Source: Catonia carolina (taxonomy: Eukaryota; Arthropoda; Insecta; Hemiptera; Achilidae). Taken from it: a stretch of DNA of 64,000 nucleotides. The position numbers and the translations under genes are program-made. The stretch spans positions 13,711,274 to 13,775,273 of the forward strand of contig JAQMRL010000014.1 in NCBI GenBank assembly GCA_035578175.1, written 5' to 3'. The notes below the pieces were generated by a model. That model did not search any database. It saw only the letters and a list, made by a program, of their open reading frames with translations, and was not told the DNA's origin. This document shows, in pieces, positions 1 to 13,239 of this stretch (its first letter is position 1; each line of letters opens with the position of its first letter).

Positions 1-127
1 TGAAGATTTGTACAATGGTCGTTAAATACCTGAGTCAGTTGTTCCGCCCAAATGGAACTTCTTCTCTTTCATAGGTTGTTCAAAAAAATTCATCATTATC
101 ATCCGACATTTTATTTTCATGCATTTA

Positions 128-1037
128 AAAAAAAATCTGGTGTGAAACACACACGAGTTTCTCTTACAAATTCAAATAATGAGCAATATAAACTAACATT
201 AGTAATAAAACATTAGAAATAAACAAAAAACAATCCTCAAAAACATAACCTTGTTTTATTCATGAGTGAAAGACGCAAAATGAAAATCAACCTTAGTTTG
301 GCTTAAAAATACGGAAAATCACTCTTTCACGTTAAACTAGGCTCTGTAGAGAAAAAATCTCTAATTAAAAGTTATAGATCTTTTAATTTCCTATAAATTT
401 TATTATATAGCCCACCCTTTTGTTGTAAAATGCATACTGAGGCTGAAATGTAATAAAATCAATTTTTTACACGTTTTTTGTAAGAGAAACCAAAAATCGC
501 TAATTACCACTAAACTAAGCGTTATACAAAAATAATGTTAAAATAAAAGTTGCAGGAATTTTAATTTTCAACAACTTTTATAATATACATTTTTACGCTA
601 AAATGCATATTAAAGCCGCAATCTTAAAAAGAAACAATTTTTTACGAGAAAACAACTTCCTCAAAAATTTCAGCAGACATGGGCCTACCCTATCTTGTAA
701 AGCATAAAAAATTTGGTTAAGAAGCCGATTTTTTAAAAAATGTAGGAGCCGTTTATGAAAAAATCGCAAAAAAGTGAAAAATGACACGAATAAACTACTA
801 CTTAACTACATGTCGGGTTCTCTAGTAGTTTAAGTTTTAAGTTTCGAGTTCGTACGATGTTCTGTTCTTGAGATATTCTGTTCACACACACCCACAGACC
901 AATCGCTAAAACCATGTTTTTTTGGGTTCAGGGGGTCTGAAAACGTGTAGATCCGGTGAAAACTCGATTTTGAAAAATCGACATGAAAACAATACTTTCC
1001 TTCCTATATATTCATATAGGCAAGAGAAAGTAAAAAT
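128..1037 (-). mobile_element. H element copy 1 (HINE-like non-autonomous element)
   Basis: Read on the minus strand this copy begins with the H 5' block (ctttctcttgcctatatgaa near 1030), passes the conserved block ending in ctgaacccaaaaa, has only a short degenerate CA stretch (885-898) where other copies have long TG tracts, then the duplicated core, and ends with the inverted block and hairpin near 130-160. No protein is encoded. The hairpin side has decayed (tgtgaaacacacacgag). It is near full length for the family and lies in otherwise unrecognised AT-rich sequence. Confidence 0.8.
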
Positions 1038-1574
1038 CTTTTATTGAACACGCAGTCTTTGATATGCCATCGAAGAGTGTATACCGGGAAGTGGTTTGAT
1101 TCAAACAGTTACGTTTGAAGAAGATCAGCGTCACTGTGTGTTAACTAACATTTAGTTTTTTGTTTGTAAGTAGAATTAGTAAATTGGTTAAGTTTATTTA
1201 TTGTTATTAGTTAATTGTAATAAGTTTGTTATTTATTACAAGTAATTTATTGTAATTTACTTGTAAATTTAAGACACTTTATTAATTGTATTTTTTAGCT
1301 TGTAATAAATACTTGAATTCAAACTATAGATGGTTAATTATTTAATTTACCCGGATCCCAAACGGACCTTAGAGATAAGTGTCACAATATATCGGGAAGC
1401 CCTTGTATCGGTTTCCCCATGAGATGGGACATTTCATTTTGATAGGTTGGTAATAGTGTAATGTTGGCAGCATTACGTACAACATTCATTAATTGTCTGT
1501 AACGGTGGCTAGTGTGAGGTATGTCTCTGTGTAGTTAATATTTTTTTTTTTTACTTCGTAACGTTACTTTTAAA

Positions 1575-2583
1575 ATGTTTAAAATTGAAGAACGCATTTA
1601 TATGCTTCAGTTGTGTTGGAAGCATCATGAAAATACTGTCTAAAATACTGGAAAAATTTAGTGATAAGTATCCAGGTGTGTCGTTACCAATTTGGCAATA
1701 TTTACGAAAGTTTAAAAAGAAATTTGGAAAGCGTATTAAATACCCCGAAATGTGGTCATCCACGATCGATTTGCAATGACGATAATCTTCAAAAGGTTGT
1801 TGAAGTGTTTGTGTCCAGACCTGGTAAATCAACTCGTAAGGCATCTTCTGAACTAAGGTTATCACAAACTAGCATGCATAGGATGATAAAGGAATTAAAA
1901 CTGAACCCATTTCGTCCATCTTGACTCCAAGCGTTTCATGAGGATGATAGTGACAGACGGTTGGAATTCTGTGAGACAGTCGCTATCCGTGCAAAATCCG
2001 ATTCAAAAATTTTGCGATCAATTTTATGACCTGATGAGGCATGTTTCAAACTCAATGGACGTGTTAATCAGCATAACTGCGTATACTGGTCGAATACAAA
2101 TCTTTATATTGTAATTCAAAAAGAGCCCAAAGTGTTTGGTGTTATGGTATCGATAGGTATTTCGAGTACTGCAGAGATAGGTCCTTATTTTTTCAAGCAA
2201 AATGTTAACTCGGAACATTACTTACAAATGCTGCAGGGAGTAGTATTTCCGGAACTTGAAAACAATCCTGTATACCATATATATAATCGCTCATCTGGCG
2301 ACAAGATGGGGTCCCAGGACATTTCGGTATCGAAGTTCGTGAGTTTTTATATTCTAAAGTTGATAAATGGATTGGTCGTCCTGGTACGATTGAACGGCCT
2401 ACGCGCTTGTCAGACTTAACGCCATATGATTTTTCACTGTGAGACATTGTAAAGGAACTAGTGTATTCTTCCAAGCCAAAAACCCTGCATGAACTAAAAT
2501 GTTCAATTGAAATTGTATTTGACTATGTAAATGATGATAAAATGTTACTGTTGAAAATTTGTGAATCAGTTTTAAGTCGCTGA
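1575..2583 (+). pseudogene. Tc1/mariner-superfamily transposase remnant, broken
   Basis: Three-frame reading recovers a transposase in order. First comes an N-terminal helix-turn-helix region (FSDKYPGVSLP near 1655; RPGKSTRKASSELRLSQTSM at about 1820-1880). Then comes a catalytic-core block (DEACFKLNGRVNQHNCVYWS near 2036-2095, which should hold the first catalytic Asp). A beta-strand region follows (VNSEHYLQMLQGVVFPELE near 2205-2260), and a C-terminal block in another frame (LTPYDFSL near 2420-2440). A stop follows HHENTV near 1638, others lie near 1922 and 2027, and the segment 2260-2400 that should hold the second Asp is scrambled. Such proteins cut and paste DNA at TA sites; this one cannot be functional. 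It belongs to the same lineage as the fragments at 24490-24725 and 47888-48835. Confidence 0.8.
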
Positions 2584-2690
2584 ATATAGTGTATAGAGAA
2601 TCATGGTGGACATTTTGAACACATGCTATAACATTTTTAAATTAATATGATATGTACAGTTCATGTAATAAATTTGATTTTTTGTCTATA

Positions 2691-4034
<1,344 letters not shown>

Positions 4035-4499
4035 TATAGTTTCTTATTCTATTAACTTTTCTTCCAATTTCCACAAATATTGGGGAACCGACTTATGGAC
4101 CACCCTGAACATGTAAATTATACTTTTAACATTTACAACGTATACACTTTAAGGATTTAAAAAAAAAATCATGTTTGGTGGGAGAAAGTAACAATGAAGA
4201 TACTTTTTGATACAACGTGTAGCTAAATATGGACTGATTTTAAAGACGGTGATATCAGAGAGATACAGTAGAGACATCTCATGATGCCCAGGCGTAAGTA
4301 TCAGCGGCTGTCACCGCTGTCTCAAATAACAAGATTTAATATGACGATTCCAAGTTGTAAAATACAAAAATAAATAAATAAAAATTATGTAACTACTAAA
4401 ACGGACTGTTTTAAACCTACTGGGATTTTCTATGGGAACCAGTCTTGTGTAGGCATTTCTTGGCCATTTCAAAGCTCACACATCACTACAGGTTATAAA

Positions 4500-4583
4500 A
4501 ATTAAGTTATTGTTTTTTTCTTTAAATCCGTAATGTGTGTACGTTACAATCTGTTTAATTTAAGTACAATAAGTAACCCCATG
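4500..4583 (-). repeat. SINE-B 3' fragment
   Basis: Matches the 3' tail of the SINE-B family (minus strand: ggggttacttattgta, then cagattgtaacgtacacaca-like) seen full length at 49690 and 57195. Only the tail is present. Confidence 0.6.
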
Positions 4584-5039
4584 TAACACCTCAGTTTAGG
4601 TTTGTTTGGGATCTGAGTGTAATATATAAACTTACAACAATTTTATCCACATAATTATAATTTAATATTGTGACATTTATCTCTAAGGTCCGTTTTGGGA
4701 TCTGGGTAACGTGCGATCACACGGACTATATCATCCGTGCGATCGCCCGGACCGGGCGGTGTAAAATTGTCCTTGGCACATGGTCTGTGCGATGCACGAA
4801 TGTTATGTCCGGGCGCCCTGTTATTTCTGTCTTGTACTCGTCGATTCACTCATAAAAATAGCGGTCTTTCCTGATTTATTGAAGATAGCCAGCTTTATTT
4901 AAGTTGTCAGACACAATTTTCAGACAGCCTGACCTAAAGTTATTAGTTTTAGCAATTTTTACTAATCTAAAAAAACATTAGTCATATTAGATCACCCTAT
5001 TTTATTATGGAAATTAAAATACTACGGGTATCGCACACT

Positions 5040-6060
5040 TTACTGCAATAGCTCTGTAAAATTAATCGGGTCGTTTCTTAAAAATCGATCACAGTGTGTG
5101 GATATTGATGGACCCAAAACGGGTTCATTTAAATCAAACTGTAAATTGTCTACTAGCGGAATACTACAGGGGTCTATTCTTGTCTCTCTATTGTGATGTA
5201 TTTATTAAGTAAATTAATAAATTTATAAAAATTTGTAATTAAATTAATTAAAATCTCCATAGTTTCTATCAAATTTCGTTACTGTAATGTTCGCTGATGA
5301 CAAGAGCAGTTAAAACGGAAACTAATAACGTAAAAAACAAAATGTGTAAATGGTTCTCTTGTAATAAATTAGAATTAAATATAAACGAAACTCTCTACAT
5401 TCAATTTTCTTTTACTTCACATCTATAACTCCGGTACCAAGTATCTTTTTGAACGGAAATATTTTAAAAAAGGAACGGACACCTAGGTCATAGCGTTTAC
5501 ATAGATGAGAACCTACCTTGAAATCACTTAGCCTACCTATTGAACCGTCTTCGCCCAATGTGCTTTTTTTGCGAAATCTCCGGAAAATCTTGTCGGAAGA
5601 AAACAGATGTTTGCTACTTATTTTGCGTTATTCCACTCTGTACTCAGCTATGGGGTTACGCCGGGGGGCAACTCAACCGAACAAAGATTTTTCACATACA
5701 AAAATACCCAGTTAGAATTATCGCAAACATCCCAAGGCATTTCTTGCCAAATATTGTTTGTTAAATACAATTTGCTCTTCTTAGCGTCTCATTATTTATA
5801 AAACATTTTAAAATTTGCGAAAAAGGAAATTAGCACGGTGTTATTTACAAAAAAAAAGTGCAATCATAATGAAACTCGCCACAACGATGACTACAGAATT
5901 GAACAATAAGTTATAGAACTTCAAAGTTCTCGAAAGGAATTTACTACCGTTCGGTTTTTCAACAAATTGCCATCTAAAATAAGATTCCTTAATCTATAAA
6001 ACTATGATCGGGAAGAAAAAGTTTTTTTTTAAATAAAAATCTACTATATTCTGATCAGGA
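5040..6060 (+). pseudogene. Non-LTR retrotransposon reverse transcriptase remnant
   Basis: Frame-shifted reading shows, in order: the RT palm block (IGSFLKNRSQCVDI near 5060; GILQGSILVSLL near 5158-5195, standing for the GVPQGSILGPLL motif), a decayed ADD box (near 5290), CKWFSCNKLELNINET (near 5345-5395), then C-terminal blocks LFHSVLSYG near 5625-5655, QKYPVRIIANIPRH near 5690-5745, KYNLLFLASHYL near 5764-5800 and FFNKLPSKIRFLN near 5960-5995. Order and motifs fit the RT and C-terminal part of a LINE ORF2. The endonuclease half is absent. Many stops and frameshifts make it a dead, 5'-truncated copy. The clade is not assigned; the C-terminal blocks recall the copy at 38940. Confidence 0.75.
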
Positions 6061-6369
6061 GTTCTTAAATTATCTTATAAATAGTGCTCTTTAAATGTAA
6101 TCTGTGTAGAATTATAACATTAGATATTATAACATTGTATAGTATAAATGACGAACATGGAATTCCAATGTACAGTTTCAGTAAATTTTAAGTAGTAATT
6201 AAACTTCCTAGTTATTTTCTTAGTGAGAAAATAAAAAATAAAAAATGCTCAATTGTTTGTTAAAATAGTTTTTTAATGTAGGTCTATATACGTCTCGTAT
6301 TTGATTACCCAATGTCTATTCCTTTTTTGGTCCATGACAAATAAGATTTATGTATTTATATTCCTTATT
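6061..6369. other. AT-rich stretch, nothing recognised
   Basis: Very AT-rich sequence after the LINE fragment. It may include its 3' untranslated tail, but no poly(A) end, gene or repeat boundary could be fixed. Confidence 0.4.
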
Positions 6370-6381
6370 ACAGGCTTTCTT

Positions 6382-6559
6382 TTTTTTTAATTCATTTGTT
6401 TAACGTCGCATCAACTACAACGGTCATTAGCGACGACGTTGGGGTGTAACTATATACAATGGAGGATGAAATAATTTTTTGTAACGTATGAAAATATGCC
6501 ATGCCTGAGTGGGATTCGAACCCAGGACCGCATGATGATAGGCGAGCACGTTACCAACT
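6382..6559 (-). mobile_element. SINE-A copy (tRNA-derived), with 12-bp target duplication
   Basis: On the minus strand it begins with a tRNA-like head (gttggtaacgtgctcgcct, then a box B of the form GGGTTCGAATCCC near 6515), passes through catacgttacaaaaaatt, and ends in an A-rich tail (the T-run at 6382-6390 on plus). It is flanked by perfect direct repeats ACAGGCTTTCTT (6370-6381 and 6560-6571), which proves retroposition. Relatives lie at 27308 and 59553. The body differs from the other copies by several small changes. Confidence 0.85.
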
Positions 6560-6571
6560 ACAGGCTTTCTT

Positions 6572-7610
6572 GTAATTAACAGATCTATCATATATTTTCT
6601 CTGCATTTTACAATATGTAGGCCTACTGTAATTAAATATAGTATATATAAATATCGTACAAAAAAATATGTACTGCGAATACTGTGTACTAAATCAAGTG
6701 TAGTCAACTAGACAGCGCACGGATGAATAACGCACGGATCAGTGTGCCAGCTTATATTTGAAACAGTGGTCTGATAGATGTAGTCTTAGCTTCATCCGGG
6801 CGTTCGCGCGGATGAGTTGAAGCGCCCGGACCTTCCCGCTTCAAAATCGGTCATTTCGGTCATTTCAGATAAACTTTATCACTCTTATTATTTACATTAA
6901 CATTTTTCAATTCTCGTCCCCCTCCGTAGAAAATTAGGCCGGAAAACATGAAAGAAAAAACGCTGATTCATCGCAATAATCAAATAATTGTTATATGTTA
7001 AAAAAAGGTTTATCATAACCTAATAACCAGATCCCAAAAGAACCTGAATTAAAAGTTACAGTATTTTTCATTTGGTCTTATGTGCGGGCCAATAAAAACA
7101 AGGGAAAATTGTAATGGAAACAAAATACATATAAAATATTGATTAGATCCGTAAGAGATTTGAATAAATGCTTTCGTAGATAGCCTTCAGTGTCCCTTAT
7201 CGATTGGATAGCTGTTATGTTTAATGTACTGTTGATAATTCGAAGTAGCCATTTTATCAAGATCACATCAAATCCTTTTGAATTGTTTTCTTTCAAAGTA
7301 ATACCAAAATAAAGATAAGATAAATCCATAGCGTTAAATAAACTATACACTGACCAATCTTCCAGTCAGAAAAAGATTTTCTTGTTGTTCATCAGACAAA
7401 ATAAGTTTTTCATCTATTTCATCTTATTGACCCTCCGTGACTCTTTTTAAAATGGATCAAGAGGAAATCTCAAATTATTTCACTGGAGTGACCAAGGACA
7501 CACTTGAGAGTCCTCATTAACTTCATTTACTTCTAATATAAATTCATTGTCGTTTTTAAAGGTGAAAAATTGTATGTATTCAACTCTTCCGTGATTACGG
7601 TATACCATAG
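6572..7610. other. No recognised gene; one GC-rich patch
   Basis: AT-rich DNA with a short CpG-containing patch at about 6745-6835 (two inverted CCGGGCG/CGCCCGG motifs) that resembles the patch at about 4700-4815. A terminal-like motif CAGATCCCAAAA sits near 7031. Reading frames here, including a minus-strand one at 7078-7350, have no recognisable motif and are probably chance. Confidence 0.4.
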
Positions 7611-7611
7611 T

Positions 7612-7795
7612 CTTCTTCTTCTTCTTCATCCTCTTTTTTTCTTCTTCTTCTTCTCCTTCATCTCCTTCGTCTATTTCTTTTCCTGCTTCTCCTCCTCCTC
7701 CTCCTTTTTGAATTTCTAGTTCTTCAATTTCTTCTCTTTCTTCTTCAGTTTCTTTTTCTTGTTCTCATCCTCCTTCTCCTCCGCCTCCTCCTCCC
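7612..7795 (+). repeat. Polypyrimidine tract (TTC/CTC-rich)
   Basis: Imperfect TTC, TCC and CTC triplets run through this stretch. It is followed directly (7795-7855) by a partial copy of the conserved block of the 9402-10210 tandem repeat (aggtcttccgacctgttcca), so it looks like a dispersed member of that array. Confidence 0.75.
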
Positions 7796-7962
7796 GTCAT
7801 GGATTAGGTCTTCCGACCTGTTCCAACTTCTCTGCTCATCTTTTTCGCGACCTACCTAAATTATTCTATCAGGTATGTAGTTTAATGCCTTTTTCGCCCA
7901 TCTATCTTCACTCAGTCATATTAAATCTTCCTCCAAATTCTCTCTGTATTTGCTGGCTGTTT

Positions 7963-8228
7963 TTAAAAGTTGTTTTTGTTTAGGTCATCACCCGAAAACC
8001 TGGTTTGAACCACTGGAGGTTTTACTAAATATAACAAGGAATGAGCTGGTTTACATTACCTTCCTCAATGAGTTTAAAAGTATGCTTATCAGCATGCCAG
8101 GCCCGCTAAAAAGTAGATAATTTTCCATTGCATATGACATCTTCTCTTCATTCACCACAGGGTCTGGCTGTATAGTGAAAATCATTACTTTCAGAAAAGA
8201 TTCCTCTGACTAGTGTTTGTTTTTTTAT
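7963..8228 (-). mobile_element. SINE-C copy, 5'-truncated
   Basis: On the minus strand this reads from ...tcagaggaatc through the block ccctgtggtgaatgaag to the 3' end gatgacctaaac plus a CAA-type tail (ttgttttt on plus near 7972). It matches the 3' two thirds of the full-length copies at 15418 and 53640. No target duplication is evident. Confidence 0.75.
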
Positions 8229-8245
8229 TATTAGTGTCATTATAT

Positions 8246-8383
8246 TTTTACTTTCTCTTGCTTATATGAATAGGTTGTATAGGAAAAAAGAATTGTTTTA
8301 TGTCAATTTTTCGAAATCGAATTTTCACTGGATCTACACGTTTTCAGACCCCCTGAACCCAAAAACCATGTTTTTAGCGATTG

Positions 8384-8446
<63 letters not shown>

Positions 8447-8758
8447 CAGAATATCTCAAAAACGGAACATCGTACGAAATTGAAACTTGAAACTTAAGTT
8501 AGATACTACTACCGGACACGACACGAAAATTTTAATTAAAATCGGTCAACCGGAAGTAAGATTTTATTCGTCATTTTCACTCTTTTTTGATTTACTCAAA
8601 AACGGCTAATACGATTTTTTTAATAGTTTTCATTTACTCATAACTAAAATAAGGTTACATTTTTTGAGGTTATTGTTTTTTTATTTTTATGTTTAATCAC
8701 TAATGTTAGGTTATATTGTAAGAGAAAGTCGTGTGAGTTTTTTTACACCAGATGTTTT
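8246..8758 (+). mobile_element. H element copy 2, internally deleted
   Basis: Complete 5' block, a 61-bp pure TG tract (8384-8443), then the aacagaatatctcaaaaacg block. After about 8610 it jumps to the 3' part (actcataactaaaataaggt), missing the whole duplicated core. The 3' block gtaagagaaagtcgtgtgag is followed by a decayed hairpin and cagatg. At about 510 bp it is a deletion derivative. Confidence 0.85.
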
Positions 8759-9264
8759 TGGTATGTTGAAGCCAAAAAGATCAGGTCGGGTCCCAGAAAT
8801 AGTCGTCTTGGAGAGATGGATGCTTATGCAAGTTTTATTGAAGAAATTTTAGAAGAAAAATATTGTCTGAAAGAATCCATATACAAACACATTAGATAGA
8901 TTTAATAAGGTACATGGTAATACGATTTTTAATAACCAATAAAAATGCATATTTTCATAATGTAATGATAGGGACACACTGAATGTTTGCACTTGAAATT
9001 ACCCACGGCTCAAACATTTTATAGCTTGTAATAAACTTTTTTTACTTCATAAGTAACGATAGATGGCGAATTAAATCGTGCTTTGTATCAAAATTAGTTT
9101 CATGGCCCCTACCCTCCATCCTCGCCTATAAAAACTTACTTATATTCGATGGAACAGATCTTATGGAAGGCTAACGCTTGCTACGGCACGGATCAACTAC
9201 ATTACAATTTCAAGTACACGGTGACACAAAAGGTTAACTAACTTCAAATATTTGTTAATTATTA
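8759..9264. other. No recognised gene
   Basis: An open stretch near 8780-8900 reads RSGRVPRNSRLGEMDAYASF and continues for about 25 residues to a stop, with no start and no family I can name. The rest is AT-rich with no repeat match. Confidence 0.35.
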
Positions 9265-10210
9265 CTCTTCTTCTTCTTCTCCTCCTCCTCCTTTTTCTTC
9301 TCCTTATCCTCTTCCTCCTCCTCATCCTTCTTCTCATTCTCCTTCTTCTTTTTCCTCTGCTTATTGTTGTTGTTGTTCTTCTTCTTTTTCTTTTTCTTCT
9401 TCATCCTGCCATAATTTAGTCCTGTCCCGTCAAGATTACGTCTTCTGACCTATTCCAACTTTTTCACAACTTTTTCGCGGTCTACCTACATCGCCTCGAA
9501 TTTTCTGGCTCCTGGATTCTCAGGATAGCACAGTGAGAAAATTAAGGCACCTAAGATGTCTTCTCTCCTTCTCCTTCATCTTCTTCTTTTTCTTCTTTAC
9601 CTCCTCCACCTATTCTTCCGGTTTCTTCTTCTCCTCGTCATCCTTCTCCTCCTGCTCTTCTTCTTCTTCTTCTTCTTCTTCTTCTTCTTCTTCTTCTTCC
9701 TCCTCCTCCTCCTCCTCCTTCTTCTTTTTCTTCTTCATCCTGTCATGATTTTAGTACTGTCCCGTCAAGATTGAGTCTTCTGACCAGTTTCGACTTCTTT
9801 GCACATCTTTTTCGCGGCCTACCTACATCGCTTCGAATTTTTTTGGCTCCTGGATTCTCAGGATAGCACAGTGATAAAATTAAGGCATTTAAGATGTATC
9901 CTCTTCCTCCGCCTTCTTCTTCACCTCCTCCTCCTTTTCCTCCTGGTAATTCTTCTCCTCCTCCTCCATCTCCTCCTGCTCTTCTTCCTCCTCCACCTCT
10001 CCTCCTCCTTCTTCTTCTTCGGTTTTTTGTTAATTTTTTCTTCTACTTCATCCACTCATGATTTTTGTCCTGTCCCGTCAAGATTAGGTCTCCTGAACTG
10101 TTCCGGCTTCTCTGGAGATCTTTTTTGCGGCCTACCTACATCGCTTTGAATTTTTAGGCTCCTGGATTCTCAGGATAGCTCAGTGATCTAATTAAGGCAC
10201 CTCAGATGTT
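9265..10210 (+). repeat. Tandem triplicate of about 320 bp with pyrimidine tracts
   Basis: Three units start near 9402, 9735 and 10049. Each has about 150 bp of well-conserved sequence (GTCCCGTCAAGATT, then TCGCGGCCTACCTACATCGC, then CTCCTGGATTCTCAGGATAG and AATTAAGGCAC), followed by 100-190 bp of TTC/CTC/CTT triplets of variable length. A pyrimidine leader precedes the first unit (9265-9400). The third unit runs straight into the LINE fragment at 10211, suggesting the conserved block is LINE-derived. Serine- and leucine-only frames across it are translation artefacts. Confidence 0.85.
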
Positions 10211-10620
10211 ATATATTTTCTGTGTTCATATATGATGTGGAATCCTGGACTTTGGGTAAAACCATCGTAAGGAATTTGGAAGCCATTGAGATGTGGCTGT
10301 AACGATGAACGTTGAAGGTCTCATGGACTGCTCGGATGTCAAATATAGAGGTTCTCAGAAGAATGAAGAAAGTCGTGGAGGTCATTTCCACCATCAAGAG
10401 AAGAAAGCTCCAATATTTTGGACATATCATGCAGAATGACTCATGATATTGGTAAATAAAAGCCATTCTGCTGGCGAAAATATTGGAAAGCGTGGACCTG
10501 GCAGAAGAAAGGTGTCGTGGTTTCGAAATCTGAGAACTTGGTTCGGAAAGAGCTCAAGAGAGCTATTTCGCAGAGCCACGAACAAAGTAAGAATCGTTAT
10601 GATTGTCGCACGGAATTAGT
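10211..10620 (+). pseudogene. LINE ORF2 C-terminal remnant
   Basis: Reads as the C-terminal end of an endonuclease/reverse-transcriptase polyprotein: VESWTLGKTIVRNLEAIEMW near 10239-10300, TARMSNIEVLRRMKKVVEVI near 10325-10385, KRRKLQYFGHIMQND near 10398-10440, then in another frame RGPGRRKVSWFRNLRTWF near 10495-10550 and a closing stop near 10618. The order (AFEMW, RR-IRW, GHI-R, RGRPR, WR) is typical of LINE families common in arthropods. At least one frameshift and a stop near 10303 break it. No palm domain is attached. Confidence 0.75.
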
Positions 10621-10954
10621 GATATACCGTATTTTCAAGTGGAACAAAGATTGATTTTCATTTAGTGTCATTTACTTTTTTTATAGGCCTATATAGGGCC
10701 TTATAGGGCCTATGTATATTACGATCTAGTCTTAAGACTAATGAATAATTTTATTTTAACTTAAATTACTATTGACAATATTACTACAGAGATGCCAACA
10801 GAACCTCGATACCGAATTTAATATACGTAACACATTATGTACACTACACTTATATTGTGCATTTAAATTTAACACTAATTCTAATCGAGCACTAACACTG
10901 CTCCGCTTTAAACATTGAAACTACACAAGAACAAACGATTTCTTTCTTTTCAGC

Positions 10955-11870
10955 CTTCACACCAGATTATCGTTATCAAGCAGCTGGATTGCTTCAACGT
11001 TGTCATGGCGGTAAAGTCTTTCCTCGTGCTTCTGTGCAAACCTCTGGATTTTACTGGAGAAGAAATCCATTCTTAGATCTCTGTGGAGGTTGATGTTTCT
11101 TATGAACCAGGGTACGTCGACGATGTTTCTCAGTGCCCTGTTTTGGAAACGTTGAATGATGTTTTATTACTTTGTTTAGTACATCCCCAGAGTTGGATAC
11201 CATACGTCCAGGCAGGCTTTATCGTCTGTTTTTAGAGCAGAATTTTGTTATAGACAGATAATGAGGATCTTCCCTAGTAGTACTGGCTAGTAGCCAGTAC
11301 AATTTCTTATACCTTAGCCAAAATTCCTCTCTCTTCTTTTTAACGTGGGCTTTCCAGTAAAGCTTAACGTCGAGTGTCATACCAAGGTATTTGGCAGTGT
11401 TCGCGTGCAGTACAGTGCGGTTATTTACATATACTGGAATATGCTCAAATTTTCTGTTAGTGAAGTTGACATGAACTGATTCTGTCTCATTGAGCTTTAT
11501 TCTCCACTTTTCCGTCCACTGCTGAACTTCTGTAATCGACCTTTGTAGTTTGCCTGTAGCTTCCTCAATATTGTTATCCATGGCTAGGATCATCGGCAGT
11601 GTCATCGGCAAAAGTAGCCACGATATTATTTTCTAGCTCGGGAAGGTCACTGGTGTACAGCAAGTAGAGGATCGGACCCAGTACACTTCCTTGAGGAACT
11701 CCGGCTTTGATTTCCTTCAGTCCGGAATACGCATTTCCTTGTTTAATTCTAAAGAATCTCCCTATTAAATATGATTTGAGTATTTCTGAGTAATCTTTCG
11801 ACAGAAGTGATATCAGCTTGTAAAGTAATCCATCAAACCAAACCTCGTCAAATGTAGTGTCATTTACTGA
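10955..11870 (-). pseudogene. Jockey-like LINE reverse transcriptase remnant
   Basis: Minus-strand reading gives LLYKLISLLSKDYSEILKSYL near 11815-11755, the AGVPQGSVLGPILYLLYTSD palm block near 11705-11645, and the FADD catalytic box near 11610, where a short duplication breaks the frame. Then QQWTEKWRIKLNETESVHVN and TAKYLGMTLDVKLYW (within 11611-11219) follow, and a C-terminal thumb region in further frames down to about 10955. Motifs resemble the intact LINE at 40511-44936 but the sequence is clearly another, older family. The endonuclease half and 5' end are missing. Confidence 0.8.
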
Positions 11871-11871
11871 T

Positions 11872-11975
11872 GACTAAAATTAGGTTATGCTTCTCATTTT
11901 ATTTATTTATTTATTTTTTGCTAATGATTAAAAATAAATTAGGTTTTTCATTTTTTTTATTGGTAAGAGAAAGTC
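11872..11975 (+). mobile_element. H element 3' fragment
   Basis: Carries the actaaaattaggttatg block and the inverted subterminal block ggtaagagaaagtc of the H family; the hairpin is lost and the rest is missing. Confidence 0.6.
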
Positions 11976-12329
11976 CCCGACAATACCCGTAGTTGAGCCA
12001 TCCCTGATCCGAAATGTAAGATATTTTGGAACATCCAGTAGGTGTGCATCTATAAAACGACTGCATTAGAAGTCACGTAGTAGTAGAAGGCGCGTTGATG
12101 ACGGGGCTTTTCTTTCCTTCTATTCCATCCAACCTCAATAAATCTATTATAACAAGGCAACCGATTTTATTACCCCTTTTATTCAATCTAACAAACTGTT
12201 TACTCTATTACATTCGATGCCATACCTACTCAAATTTCACCCTAACCTCTTTTTTCTAAACTTTTATATACACTTTAGTGAAATATCTAAAACTGGAACC
12301 TAAATCGAGTACTGGAAAGTTATATTTCA

Positions 12330-13010
12330 AGAGATTTAATGGTAGTGTTTGATTTTATGAAACCTTATGATTCAATCAACCAAGAAACGCTACTGAATAT
12401 TTTAGAAGAATTTGACATGGTGATCAAAAGAACGGCAATAATTAAGGAAACATGAACACAGACACGATTAAATAAAAATTTCTAGAAGAAATCTCCAAAG
12501 AGTTTGAAATTAAAACAGGAATTAGGTAGGTGATGGACTGCCACCGGTTCTTTTTAATTAACTGTATGCTAAAGAAAGTTGTACAGAAATGGGAAATAGA
12601 ATTTGTCAGTAAAGGATTGTATGAAGATAAACTGTCTTGATTTTGCAGACGACCTATCATCGTTTCTAGGAACATGGAAACTGCAATAGAACAAATCAAC
12701 AAGTTAAAAAAAAAGCAGTAAAAGCAGGACTGCAGATTTCCTCGGAGAAAAGTAAATACATAACGAACATCAAAACAGTCCCGCATCATCTGAAGACACA
12801 ATACAGAAAAACTGGGAAAGTGACAGCTTCAAGTACCTTGGAGAGATAATACAACTAAAAACAGCGAAAAGGAAGCGAACAACAGACGAGGAAAGATGGT
12901 CAGTCCACTTCGAGGAACTCACCACTTGTATAAGAAACCAGCACTTTCAAGACAAGCCAAGATTAGACCCATACAGTCGAACTTCTACAACTCGAATTGA
13001 ATTTTAGTTA
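12330..13010 (+). pseudogene. LINE reverse transcriptase remnant
   Basis: Frame-shifted reading shows PYDSINQETLLNILEEFDM (near 12365-12420, standing for the palm A block F-AFDSI-R), a KRTAIIKE block, a decayed GVRQGD-type block near 12520-12545, an intact FADD box (near 12640), IEQINKLKK (near 12688), and FKYLGEIIQLKT (near 12830-12865). The order matches the RT core. It differs from the Jockey-like copies, with YLGEII and PYDSI motifs of the kind seen in RTE-, CR1- or I-like elements; the clade is left open. Multiple stops. Confidence 0.65.
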
Positions 13011-13239
13011 CCTTCAACCTTTCAAGCATTTACCAAGTAAAAATCCATCTATAGGTAACTCTTTTGTCTAAATCGAACTTTTTATTTCGTTTCTTTTGAC
13101 AAAAATATGTACTACATGATTCTCAAAATAGTGTTTTAAGTCTTTTGAAAAATGTAGGTACAATGCTGCTTCTTTCATTTTAAGAGGAAATGTTCGAACA
13201 TAAAAGGGAACAGACCTTAAAAGTCATCTGGTTGCCTTT

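Noticed and set aside
4655..4860. CpG-containing patch as a promoter island
   Set aside because: Too short, no adjacent gene, and a similar patch at 6745-6835 suggests a decayed repeat.
9533..10149. Serine- and leucine-rich frames of 70-116 residues
   Set aside because: Translations of TTC/CTC repeats in the tandem triplicate.
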